Below, one piece after another: positions 24,927 to 33,447 of a stretch of 64,000 nucleotides of DNA. The translations under genes were made by a program, and so were the position numbers. This DNA is from Streptomyces sp. NBC_00224 (GTDB lineage: Bacteria > Actinomycetota > Actinomycetes > Streptomycetales > Streptomycetaceae), in the NCBI RefSeq assembly GCF_041435195.1, contig NZ_CP108107.1:62001-126000 (forward strand). Direction: 5' to 3'. Below the pieces are notes generated by a model. It did not search any database and had not been told where the DNA came from. It was given only the letters and a program-made list of their open reading frames with translations. Position 1 is the stretch's first letter, and each line of letters opens with the position of its first letter.

Positions 24927-25997
24927 ATGTGCATCACTATGGACAGTCCGCTTCCGCAGCCTGCGCGAGCAGGTTCGCAGACATTCCTCCGGGCCCTCGC
25001 CTCTCTCCTGGAGGAAGCACTGGAAATCCTCGAACGGCAAGGTCTCGTCGTCTTCACCCAGACCCCGGCCCCGTCGGCGGCCGATCTGCGGGCCCTGACG
25101 GAGTACGCGCTCTCGATCGTGATGCGGACACTGACCGTTCCGCAGGGCGCGGCCGGGGCGGCCGACGGTGATCGGGCGAGCCGTGACGTCGTGCCCGTCG
25201 CCCCGCGGCCGACGGACGGTCTCCCGGAGTTCCCCTTCCCCCGGCAGCACACCACGGCCCAGGCGGTCCATGCCCGCCAGCAGCTCTTCGACGCCTTCGT
25301 CGGGGAAGTGGCCCTGCCCTCCGGAGTCCTGGAGGACCTGGCGGTCTCGGCCGGCTGGCCCGCGCTGCCCCAGCGGATCCAGCCGGTCGTCCTGGCCCCC
25401 GGAGTCACCCTGCCCTGTCTGCCCTCCTCCCAGCACATCCTGGTCGGTACCGCGTCGCAGGAGCCCTGCCTGCTCCTGCTCGATCCGACACCGCAGAAGT
25501 CCGCCGCCCTGCGGGCGGCTCTGGGCACCCACACGGCCGCCGTCGGGCTGGCGGTGGGCGTCGCCGAGGCGGGCGCGTCGCTGCGCTGGGCGCGTCGGCT
25601 CGTCCACTTCCATGTCGCCCGCAACGGCCAACTGGGCGGCCCCCTCTGCGTGGAGGACCACCTCTCCACCTTGATGCTGCTGCAGGACGAGGTCCTCTCC
25701 CAGGCGCACGCCGCGCACTGGCTGCGCCCGCTGACCGACCTGCCCGCCCAGCGCGGCGAACGGCTCGGGGACACCCTCCAGGCCTGGCTGGACGGCGGGG
25801 GCGCGACCGAGGCGGCGAAGCTCCTCGGCGTCCACCCCCAGACCATCCGCTACCGGCTGCGCCAGATCGACAAGCTCTTCGGCGCCCAGCTGCGCGATCC
25901 CCGCAGCCGCCTGGAGCTGAAGCTGGCGCTGCGCAGCCGGACGCTGATGGCCTCGCGCCCCGCCCGGTCCCTGGACCGCACCGCCCGGACGTCGTAA
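24927..25997 (+). CDS. PucR-type transcriptional regulator
   Basis: This protein of about 356 aa has a C-terminal PucR/HTH_30 domain: 'LGDTLQAWLDGGGATEAAKL' followed by 'LGVHPQTIRYRLRQID'. The N-terminal 230 residues are helical and resemble a CdaR/PucR GGDEF-like sensory part ('HILVGTASQEPCLLLLDP'). The start is uncertain: 24927, 24939 or 24831 are in frame and none has a clear ribosome site. It ends 62 bases before the Pls-like synthetase on the same strand and may regulate it. Confidence 0.75.
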   Translation: MCITMDSPLPQPARAGSQTFLRALASLLEEALEILERQGLVVFTQTPAPSAADLRALTEYALSIVMRTLTVPQGAAGAADGDRASRDVVPVAPRPTDGLPEFPFPRQHTTAQAVHARQQLFDAFVGEVALPSGVLEDLAVSAGWPALPQRIQPVVLAPGVTLPCLPSSQHILVGTASQEPCLLLLDPTPQKSAALRAALGTHTAAVGLAVGVAEAGASLRWARRLVHFHVARNGQLGGPLCVEDHLSTLMLLQDEVLSQAHAAHWLRPLTDLPAQRGERLGDTLQAWLDGGGATEAAKLLGVHPQTIRYRLRQIDKLFGAQLRDPRSRLELKLALRSRTLMASRPARSLDRTARTS

Positions 25998-26059
25998 CCC
26001 TCTTTGCCGTGCTTCCCCGCCCTTCGCCGTAACCCCACCCCCGCAGAGGAGATCTGGCG

Positions 26060-29000
26060 ATGACCGTCGCGGCCGAGCGGCTGCCCGATGCCGGGCCCAC
26101 CATGCTGCCCGGTGCCGGGCCCACCACGCTGCCCGAGCTGTTCGAGACCGCGGCCCGGCTCCGGCCGGGAGCGCTGGCGCTCGACCTGCCGCCCGCCGAG
26201 GGCCGGCCGCGCCGGTCGCTGACGTACGCCGAGCTGAAGGCGCAGGCCGACGCGCTCGCCGGGGCCGTCGGCGCGCTGGTGGGGCAGGGGCGGATCGCGG
26301 CCGTTCTGCTGCCCCGCACCACCGAGCGGCTCTACGCCGCGCAACTCGGCGTGCTGCGGGCCGGTGCCGCGTACGTGTGTCTGGACCCGGCGTTCCCGGA
26401 CGCGCAGATATGCGAGATCCTCGCCGCGTCCGGCGCCGCGGCCGTACTCACCGACCTGGACGGCCAGTTGCGTATGCGGCTCGCCGGTTACGAGGGCCCG
26501 GTGCTCCGTGTCGACAGGCCGCTGGAGCCGGTGCGCGCCGCGTTACCGGCTCCTCCGGACCCGGAGGAGCTCGCCTACCTCATCTACACCTCCGGCACCA
26601 CCGGCAGACCCAAGGGCGTGATGATCGCCCACCGCTCGATTGCCTCCCTGGTCGCCTCCGACGTCGCGGAGTTCGCGCTCGGCCCCGGCGACCGGGTGGC
26701 GCAGGGCTCCTCCAGCGCGTACGACTCCTCGGTCGAGGAGACCTGGATGGCGCTGGCGTCCGGCGCGACGGCCGTGGTGATGGACGACGAGGTGGTGCGG
26801 CTCGGCCCCGACCTGGTGCCCTGGCTGCGGCGGGAGGGCATCACCGTGCTCTGCCCGCCCCCGACACTGCTGCGAGCGGCCAGTTGCGAGGACCCGGGCA
26901 CGGAACTGCCCGAGCTGAGACTGCTGTACGTGGGCGGCGAGGCACTGCCCGCCGACGTCGCCGACGCCTGGTCGGTGGGCCGCCGCATGGTCAACGGCTA
27001 CGGGCCGACCGAGTGCACGGTCACCTGTGTGCGCCACGACGTCGTCCCCGGCGAGCGGATCGCGATCGGCCGGGCGGTGCCGGGCATGCGGGCCTGGGTC
27101 CTGGACCGCAACCTGGAGCCGGTGCCGCGCGGCGAGCGGGGCGAGTTGTGCATGAGCGGCAACGGGCTCGCCCTCGGCTACCTCGGCGAGCCCGACAAGA
27201 CCGCCGCGAGCTTCCTCCCCCACCCTCACCTCGGCCGCCTCTACCGGACGGGCGACCTGGTGCACCAGGAGCCGGACGGCACGCTGGTCTGCCACGGCCG
27301 CATCGACTCGCAGGTCAAACTCCGGGGCTACCGGGTCGAGTTGGAGGCCATCGAGGCCGCCCTCGCCCGCTGCCCCGGGGTGCGTGAGGCCGTCTGCCGG
27401 GTGCAGGGCGAGGGCTCGGCGCAGCTCCTGGCCGCGCACATCGTGCCGGTCGACGCCTCCCGGCCGCCGGAGTCCGACGTCCTGGCCGGGCGGCTGCGGG
27501 AGGTGCTGCCGTCGTACATGGTGCCCGCCCGGTTCGGTGTGCTGCGCGAGCTGCCGAAGAGCGCGGGCGGCAAGGTGCGCCGGGCCGATCTGCCGCTGCT
27601 GGAGCCGGCCGGGACCGGCGGCGGGCGTGCGACGCGCGGCCCGGATCCCGAGGACGCCGCCGCCCTGCGGATCGCCCAGGCCGCGGCGCAGGTGCTCGAC
27701 CTCTCGTACGTCCCCGTGGACGCGGACTTCTTCACCGGTCTCGGCGGCACCTCCCTGCAGGCCGCGATGCTCGTCTCGTACCTGCGCGCCGACCCGGCCA
27801 CCGCCTCCCTCACCGTGCGCGACGTGTACGAGGCGCGCACCGTCGAGAAGCTGGCGCGCAAGGCACGCGGATCCGGGCGTCCCCGGACGGACCCGCCGCC
27901 CGGGAGCGACCCGGACGGGCAGGACGTGCGGGACCGTTACGCGGACGCCCCCGTCGCGACGGCGGAGCAGACGGCCTGGCTGATCACCGAGCTCATCGCC
28001 CTCTCGTTCCCCGCCTACCTGGTCGTCTTCGGGCTGCTGCCATGGCTGTGCGACACGGTGGGCCTGGTCCCCCTGCTCCTGCTGGGCCCGCTGATCGCGG
28101 CACCCGTGCGCCTGCTGCTGGCGCCGCTGACCGTACGGATCGCGGTCCTCGCCAAGAAGGCGCTGGTGGGGACGTACGTGCCGGAGGCCTTGCCGGTGTG
28201 GAGCGAGCGCGCGGTGCGGATGTGGATGGTCCGCCAGGTGGTGCGCATCGTGCCGTGGGGATCCCTGGCGGGCACCGAGTACCAGTGCATGGCGCTGCGC
28301 GCGCTGGGTGCCCGGATCGGGGAGCGGGTCCACATCCACCGCGGGGTGAACCTCCAGCAGGGCGGCTGGGACCTGCTCGACATCGGCGACGACGTGACGC
28401 TCGGCCAGGACGCGTCGCTGGGGCTGATGCACCTGGAGGCGGGCCAGGTGGTCGTCGGCTCCGTCGTGCTGGGCGACGGGGCCACCCTCGACGTCCGCGC
28501 GGGCGTCGGAGCGGGCACGCGGGTCGGCAAGGGCGCGTGGCTGACCGCGCTGTCCTCGCTGCCGAGCGGCACGGTGGTGCCCGACGGCGAACTGGCCGAC
28601 GGTGTCCCGGCGCGGATCGGCGGGTGGGTGCCCCCGCCGCCCCCGCCCACCCGCGGCGACTGGGAACTCTCGCCCAGGGCCCACGGTGTGGCGCTGATGC
28701 TGAGTCAGGCCCTGCTGCGAGGCGTCATGGCCGCGCCCTACGGGCTGTTGGCGGTGCTGCTCGTCAGCGGACTCGACCTCGACTACCCCTCACTGCTCAC
28801 CGCCCTGACGCACCCGGCGGGGCACCCGGGGCTGCTCGCCGGGATCGCCGCCCTGACCTGCCTGGGAGTCGCCTCGTCCGTCATGCTGGAGGCGCTGGCC
28901 GTACGGGTGCTCGGCACGGTCGCGCCCGGGGTGATCAGCCTCTGGAGCCCCGGCTACATCCGGGTGTGGCTGAAGACCTCCCTGGTCGACTCGGCGAGCA

Positions 29001-30079
29001 ACTGGCTCAGCGGAACCCTGCTGTGGCCCCGGTGGCTGCGCGCCGCGGGCATGGACATCGGCCCCGACTGCGAGATCAGCACCATCATCGACGTGGTGCC
29101 CGAACTGGTGTCCATCGGCGGGGGATCGTTCCTGGCCGACGGCATCTACCTCGGCGGGCCGCGCATCCACCGAGGCACGGTCGCGCTCGGGCTGCTGGGC
29201 CTGGGCAGCGGCACGTTCGTCGGCAACCACGCGGTGCTGCCGGGTGGTGCCTCGCTCCCCGACGACCTGCTGATCGGCGTCGCGACCCCCGGCCACGACC
29301 GCGCTTTCCGGCCCGGCAGCTCCTGGTTCGGCCATCCCGTGTTCGAACTGCCGCGCCGCGAGGTCGTCGAGGCGGACCGGGAGCTGACCCACGAGCCGAC
29401 GCCGCTGCGGCGGTTCAACCGCTGGGTGTGGGAGCTCGCCCGGTTCCTCCTGCCGCTCGTCCCGCTCGCGGCGACGCAGGCCTGGCTCCTCGGGGTCGAC
29501 GCCCTGAACCCGACCCCCTTCTACCCGTGGCCGGTGCTCGCCGTACCGGCCGTCACGCTCGGCTGCGCCGTCGCGCTGTGCGCCGTGGTGCTCGCGATGA
29601 AGTGGACCCTGCTCGGCCGGGTGCGTCCGGGGGTCCACCCGCTGTGGTCGTGCTGGTGCAGCCGCTGGGACTTCCTCTACGTGGCCTGGGGGGTCATCGC
29701 GCTGCGCCCGCTCACCGCTCTGGAAGGAACGTTGCTGCTGCCGATGTTCCTGCGCCGGACGGGAATGCGGATCGGCCGCCGGGTGGTGCTGGGCGAGGGC
29801 TTCGCCCAGGTCGTCGACCCGGACATGCTCGACATCGGCGACGGGGCCACGGTCTGCGCGAACTTCCAGGCCCACACCTTCGAGGACCGCGTGCTCAAGA
29901 CCGACCACGTCCGGGTGGGCGCGGGCGCCACGCTCGCCGAGAACACCGTGGTGCTGTACGGGGCGGACATCGGGCCGGACACGTTCGTCGCCCCGCACAG
30001 CGTGGTGATGAAGCGGGAGAGCCTGCTGCCCGGGAGCCGCTACGAAGGCGTGCCGACCCGGCCCGTGAGCGTCGGCTAG
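26060..30079 (+). CDS. Pls/PosA-family single-module peptide synthetase
   Basis: This 1339-aa protein has an N-terminal adenylation domain with 'LIYTSGTTGRPKG', 'YGPTE' and 'YRTGDLV', then a thiolation domain with Ser565 in 'GGTSLQAAM'. Several membrane helices follow, interleaved with three hexapeptide/left-handed-beta-helix-like soluble domains (about 755-855, 990-1090, 1235-1335). This is the architecture and length of epsilon-poly-lysine synthetase and its relatives, which polymerise a basic amino acid without a condensation or thioesterase domain. In the substrate pocket 'AYDSSVEE' gives Asp235, Ser236 and Glu239; the acidic 239 suggests a diamino acid substrate (inference). GAGGAGATCTGGCG precedes the ATG. 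No depolymerase gene lies adjacent. Confidence 0.88.
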   Translation: MTVAAERLPDAGPTMLPGAGPTTLPELFETAARLRPGALALDLPPAEGRPRRSLTYAELKAQADALAGAVGALVGQGRIAAVLLPRTTERLYAAQLGVLRAGAAYVCLDPAFPDAQICEILAASGAAAVLTDLDGQLRMRLAGYEGPVLRVDRPLEPVRAALPAPPDPEELAYLIYTSGTTGRPKGVMIAHRSIASLVASDVAEFALGPGDRVAQGSSSAYDSSVEETWMALASGATAVVMDDEVVRLGPDLVPWLRREGITVLCPPPTLLRAASCEDPGTELPELRLLYVGGEALPADVADAWSVGRRMVNGYGPTECTVTCVRHDVVPGERIAIGRAVPGMRAWVLDRNLEPVPRGERGELCMSGNGLALGYLGEPDKTAASFLPHPHLGRLYRTGDLVHQEPDGTLVCHGRIDSQVKLRGYRVELEAIEAALARCPGVREAVCRVQGEGSAQLLAAHIVPVDASRPPESDVLAGRLREVLPSYMVPARFGVLRELPKSAGGKVRRADLPLLEPAGTGGGRATRGPDPEDAAALRIAQAAAQVLDLSYVPVDADFFTGLGGTSLQAAMLVSYLRADPATASLTVRDVYEARTVEKLARKARGSGRPRTDPPPGSDPDGQDVRDRYADAPVATAEQTAWLITELIALSFPAYLVVFGLLPWLCDTVGLVPLLLLGPLIAAPVRLLLAPLTVRIAVLAKKALVGTYVPEALPVWSERAVRMWMVRQVVRIVPWGSLAGTEYQCMALRALGARIGERVHIHRGVNLQQGGWDLLDIGDDVTLGQDASLGLMHLEAGQVVVGSVVLGDGATLDVRAGVGAGTRVGKGAWLTALSSLPSGTVVPDGELADGVPARIGGWVPPPPPPTRGDWELSPRAHGVALMLSQALLRGVMAAPYGLLAVLLVSGLDLDYPSLLTALTHPAGHPGLLAGIAALTCLGVASSVMLEALAVRVLGTVAPGVISLWSPGYIRVWLKTSLVDSASNWLSGTLLWPRWLRAAGMDIGPDCEISTIIDVVPELVSIGGGSFLADGIYLGGPRIHRGTVALGLLGLGSGTFVGNHAVLPGGASLPDDLLIGVATPGHDRAFRPGSSWFGHPVFELPRREVVEADRELTHEPTPLRRFNRWVWELARFLLPLVPLAATQAWLLGVDALNPTPFYPWPVLAVPAVTLGCAVALCAVVLAMKWTLLGRVRPGVHPLWSCWCSRWDFLYVAWGVIALRPLTALEGTLLLPMFLRRTGMRIGRRVVLGEGFAQVVDPDMLDIGDGATVCANFQAHTFEDRVLKTDHVRVGAGATLAENTVVLYGADIGPDTFVAPHSVVMKRESLLPGSRYEGVPTRPVSVG

Positions 30080-30192
30080 CCCGACTCACCACGCCACAGG
30101 CCCGGATGACAGACATGCGCCGGGGGGCGTGCTTCGCAGGTGCCTTCCGCCGCTGGTCACTGGTTGGGGGCCGGACCCGACTCCTACGATCT

Positions 30193-30210
30193 GTGACCGT
30201 TGAACTACTG
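30193..30210 (+). promoter_or_regulatory. 18-bp element shared upstream of two HTH-TPR regulators (copy 1)
   Basis: GTGACCGTTGAACTACTG lies 38 bases before the regulator at 30248. GTGATCGTTCAACTACTG (two differences) lies just before the paralog at 34973. Two similar sites at equivalent positions suggest a common operator or promoter element. Confidence 0.35.
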
Positions 30211-30247
30211 AGGCCGGGGACGGTGCTCAGAAGGCGGGAGACCACTC

Positions 30248-31624
30248 ATGGCAGCACACCCTTTGGCGTTCCTGCGGGCGTCGACCGGCGTGTCCCATCC
30301 CTCGTACGCACGGCTGGTGGCCGAGACCCACGCCAAGCTGGGCTACGGGCACATGGCCGCGCGGCGCGAGAAGATCTGGCGCTGGGAGTCGGGCCGTACG
30401 GTTCCCGAGCTCACCGCGCAGCTGGCCATCGCCCATCTCCACCAGGTCCCCGAAGACGACGTCCGGCGCCTGGGCTGGCCCCACTGGCTGCATCTGGCCG
30501 CCGGGGACGCGGTGTTGCTGACGCGTCCCTGGACTCCCCGGGGCGCCATCGACGCCCTGCGCGACGGGAGCCGCCTCGCCGAACGCCGCGACCTCTCCTA
30601 CCTCGCCGTGACCGGCCCGTTCGTGGACACCCTCACCCGGCAGTGGACGTCGGCGGCGGCCCCGGCGCTGCCCGTGCGGGCGGACGGGAGAAAACCCGGC
30701 GAGCCGCACCCGACCGAGCCGCACCCCGGTGAGCCCGACACCGTGTACCGGGCGCGGGTGCGCGTGGAGGCCCTGGAGACCATGGCGTCGACGCTGCCCG
30801 CGGCCGTCCTCCACCCCGCCGCCCGCGACGACCTCTCCCTGCTGACCTCGCTCGTGTCCGCCGCCGGTCACGACAGCGCGGCGACCGCCCCGCTGCTCCT
30901 GCTCGCCGCCCGTACCGCGAACCTGTGCGCGGGGCTGTGCATCGCGCTGGGCGAGGGCGCCACCGCCGAGCGGTACTACCTCCTGGCCGCCCGCGCGGCC
31001 ACCGCGGCCGACCACCCCGAGCTGTCGGCCGCCTGCCTGGCCGGCATCGCCTACAGCCACCTCCTCGAAGGGGCACCCGGGGAAGTGATCCCCCTGGTCG
31101 AGGCGGCCTTCACCGCGCTGCGCACGCCCAGCCATCATCTCGCGGGGGTGCTGCACCTGTTGGCCGCCCGGGCCCACGCGCTGGCCGGGGAGGCCACACC
31201 CTGTGCCCGCGCCCTGGAACGCGCCGGGACGGCGCTGGCCGCGCACGCCGCCGCGCGGCTGGGCGAGCCGTGCCCGCTCGCCAGGGACCTGGACGAGGAC
31301 TGTGCCGCCGTGGTCGCGGGCACCACCGCGTTCCACCTCGGCCGTCCCCGGCAGGCGCTCGGGCACTTCGCTCCGCTGCTGGACACGTCACGCTTCTTCG
31401 GGATCCGCCCGTTCGCGGTCCACGAACTCCTCCACGTGGTGGACACCCAACTCGCCCTGGGCGAGGTGGAGGCCGCGGCCGACACCGCCGGCCGCGCTGT
31501 TGCCCACTGCGACGGCCCCCCGGCCAAAGTCGTCCGGCAGTACCAGAAACGGTTCGCCGCGCATGGCACCGTCCCCGCGGTGCGTGACCTGCTCGCCTCT
31601 CTGACCCCCCACCTCGTGGGGTGA
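30248..31624 (+). CDS. HTH-TPR type regulator, paralog 1
   Basis: This 458-aa protein has an N-terminal divergent Xre HTH ('YARLVAETHAKLGYGHMAAR', 'REKIWRWESGRTVPELTAQL') and the conserved 'RLGWPHWLHLAAGD'. A long helical region of repeat pairs fills the rest ('LLAARTANLCAGLCIALGEG', 'YYLLAARAATAADHPELSAA'), typical of TPR sensor domains. Three paralogs lie at 33448, 34973 and 36487. No signal peptide is seen. It probably binds DNA in response to a peptide or small ligand. The start has GGCGGGAGACCACTC upstream. Confidence 0.8.
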   Translation: MAAHPLAFLRASTGVSHPSYARLVAETHAKLGYGHMAARREKIWRWESGRTVPELTAQLAIAHLHQVPEDDVRRLGWPHWLHLAAGDAVLLTRPWTPRGAIDALRDGSRLAERRDLSYLAVTGPFVDTLTRQWTSAAAPALPVRADGRKPGEPHPTEPHPGEPDTVYRARVRVEALETMASTLPAAVLHPAARDDLSLLTSLVSAAGHDSAATAPLLLLAARTANLCAGLCIALGEGATAERYYLLAARAATAADHPELSAACLAGIAYSHLLEGAPGEVIPLVEAAFTALRTPSHHLAGVLHLLAARAHALAGEATPCARALERAGTALAAHAAARLGEPCPLARDLDEDCAAVVAGTTAFHLGRPRQALGHFAPLLDTSRFFGIRPFAVHELLHVVDTQLALGEVEAAADTAGRAVAHCDGPPAKVVRQYQKRFAAHGTVPAVRDLLASLTPHLVG

Positions 31625-31669
31625 CCAGCCCCGTCAAAGCCGGTCCGCCACGACCTGGCGGCGCCCGCG

Positions 31670-33046
31670 ATGCCTGAGGCGTGCGCGGTGCCCGAGGCCG
31701 CGGGCGGCAAACCGGTGTCCCGGCAGCGGGTGCGGGTGCCCATGCGGCTGGTGTCGTCCCCGGACTACCCGGACATCGCGTTATCGGTGTACGTGAAAGT
31801 GGCGGCGCTCGGCGCCAGGCCCGAGGGCTGTACGGCGAGGACCTCGACGATCGCCGCCTACCTGGGGGTGTCCAAGGCATCGGTGGAGCGGGGGCTGACC
31901 GCCCTGCGCCGCCCGGGCACCGACGGGGTGGTGGAGCTGGTGTCCCGACGGCGTACGAGCCGGGGCGGCACGGGGACGTCGGCGCTGCGCGCGGTGCGCC
32001 CGATGACGCACAGGGAGGCTTTCGTGTGGCTTCCGGTGGTGGCCGCAGAAGATTTGACGCCTCGTCAGTTCAGGGCGTACGCGCTGATCGTGTACGCGGG
32101 GCAGCGGAACATCGCGCTGACCGAGGGGGAGTTGGCGGGTTCGCTCTTCCACCACTCGGGCGAACGGGCCGGACAGCCGCTGACGGTGACGGCGGCCGGG
32201 GTGATCGTGGACGAGTTGGAGGCAGCGCGGTGGCTCACGGTGCACCGGCGGGCCGGAGCGCAGGGCCGCCACCGCTTCGTCGCCCATGACATCGCGCCGA
32301 CGGGCATCGTGCCGACGGAGGAAGGCGGCGGTTCCCCGGTCGGTGAGGGATCGGGTTCGCCGTCCGGTGAGGGATCCCTCGCGACTGAGGAATCACCTAG
32401 GACTGACCGACCTGATGCCGGGCGAGCGCTTTTGCCACCCGCCGTAGGCGAGATACCGGTGGATGGGGTCTTCGGGGGTGTACGGGGGAGGCCGCCCCGG
32501 CCGCCGTACGACGGGCCGCCGCTGACCCTGAGCGCACGGATCCACGACGTCCTCGAACCCGTCCACTGGCTGCTGCGGCGCGTGGACAGCCCCTTCGTAC
32601 AGCGGCAGATAGCCCGGGAGGTCGGCCGCCGGCTGCGCGACGGCACGGCGGACGACCGGCTGCGCCACCGCCTGTCCGCCCGGTTCGCGGCCACCTCGCC
32701 GTCGGAGATCCGGGACCCGGGGCGCTGGCTGCTGGGGGTGGCACTGCCGCGCTGGGGCTGCGGCCACGCCGACTGCGAGGCCGGGGTGATGTGGTCGACC
32801 GGCCGCCGCTGCGAGGTGTGCGCCGAAGCCGTCGTGGACCGGTACGCCGCCCGGGCGGCCCAAGTGCCCGTCACCGTCCCCGAGTTGGAGCACGGGCGAC
32901 CGCCGAACGGCCCGCCGCGCGGCTCCTGCGGCGACTGCGGCTGCCGGATCTTCCTGGTCGGCCCGGCGTGCGCCGACGGGCTGTGCAAGCCGTGCCGTAC
33001 CGAACGGGCCGACCGCGCGGGGGGCCTACGGCAGTCGTCCGCGTAA
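31670..33046 (+). CDS. winged-helix protein with C-terminal Cys-rich zinc-ribbon region
   Basis: This 458-aa protein has an N-terminal winged-helix region ('TARTSTIAAYLGVSKASVER') like replication-initiator or GntR-like HTH domains. A second helical domain follows, then a Gly/Ser/Glu linker (about 225-250). The C-terminus is Cys-rich: 'WGCGHADCEAGVMW', 'RRCEVCAEAVV', 'CGDCGCR' and 'CADGLCKPC', probably two or three zinc sites. It could be a regulator or a plasmid-type replication protein. I cannot decide between them. It sits between two HTH-TPR regulators on the same strand. Confidence 0.65.
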   Translation: MPEACAVPEAAGGKPVSRQRVRVPMRLVSSPDYPDIALSVYVKVAALGARPEGCTARTSTIAAYLGVSKASVERGLTALRRPGTDGVVELVSRRRTSRGGTGTSALRAVRPMTHREAFVWLPVVAAEDLTPRQFRAYALIVYAGQRNIALTEGELAGSLFHHSGERAGQPLTVTAAGVIVDELEAARWLTVHRRAGAQGRHRFVAHDIAPTGIVPTEEGGGSPVGEGSGSPSGEGSLATEESPRTDRPDAGRALLPPAVGEIPVDGVFGGVRGRPPRPPYDGPPLTLSARIHDVLEPVHWLLRRVDSPFVQRQIAREVGRRLRDGTADDRLRHRLSARFAATSPSEIRDPGRWLLGVALPRWGCGHADCEAGVMWSTGRRCEVCAEAVVDRYAARAAQVPVTVPELEHGRPPNGPPRGSCGDCGCRIFLVGPACADGLCKPCRTERADRAGGLRQSSA

Positions 33047-33219
33047 GCCGTTCCCAAGGCGGCTCCCCGCGCGGCGCGGCCACTCGTACCGCCGGATCTC
33101 CGCCTGGAGGGGGATCTCCGCGACCGTTCGTCCGCTCTTCAATGGGGACACCGCCCGCCGGACCCCGCGGCGGCGGCCCGGCCCGGACGAGGGCTGGAAG
33201 GAGGGGTCGAGGAGATGCG

Positions 33220-33399
33220 ATGAAAAATGACCGAGCGTCATCCCGCGAGGGTCGCTTCACGGCTGTTCTCGGCATAGCGCTGGTGGTCGGGCTGACGCTG
33301 GCCGGCGCCGCCGGGACATCCGCGCGAGCACAGGAGCCCCCGCCCCGGATCGGCAGCGCCTCGGGAGCGCCCACCCACCTGATTGGTGTAGACCAATAA
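33220..33399 (+). CDS. 59-aa secreted peptide precursor between HTH-TPR regulators
   Basis: This small gene has a good ribosome site (GAGGAGATGCG). It encodes a basic N-terminus, a hydrophobic core ('FTAVLGIALVVGLTLAG') and a signal-peptidase site ARA|QEP near residue 37. About 22 exported residues end THLIGVDQ. It stops 48 bases before an HTH-TPR regulator, and its last codons form a palindromic operator. By analogy with RRNPP systems it could be the ligand precursor of a neighbouring regulator; that is inference. It may instead be an unrelated small secreted protein. Confidence 0.55.
   Translation: MKNDRASSREGRFTAVLGIALVVGLTLAGAAGTSARAQEPPPRIGSASGAPTHLIGVDQ
33382..33397. promoter_or_regulatory. 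DasR/HutC-type operator candidate overlapping a promoter
   Basis: ATTGGTGTAGACCAAT is a near-perfect palindrome. Its core TGGTGTAGACCA differs by one base from the DasR dre core TGGTCTAGACCA and fits the HutC-subfamily pattern GT-N-TA-N-AC. It overlaps the candidate -35 TTGGTG (33383-33388). A -10 TAGAAT follows at 33408-33413 after 19 bases, upstream of the regulator at 33448. This placement predicts repression. Confidence 0.5.
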
Positions 33400-33413
33400 A
33401 GTCTCTCTAGAAT
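33383..33413 (+). promoter_or_regulatory. candidate sigma-70-type promoter of regulator 33448
   Basis: -35 TTGGTG (33383-33388), a 19-base spacer and -10 TAGAAT (33408-33413) predict a start near 33420, about 28 bases ahead of the ATG. The dre-like palindrome covers the -35. Confidence 0.45.
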
Positions 33414-33447
33414 CCGGCGACCCGTTCCATCACCAGGGGCAAGGCGC

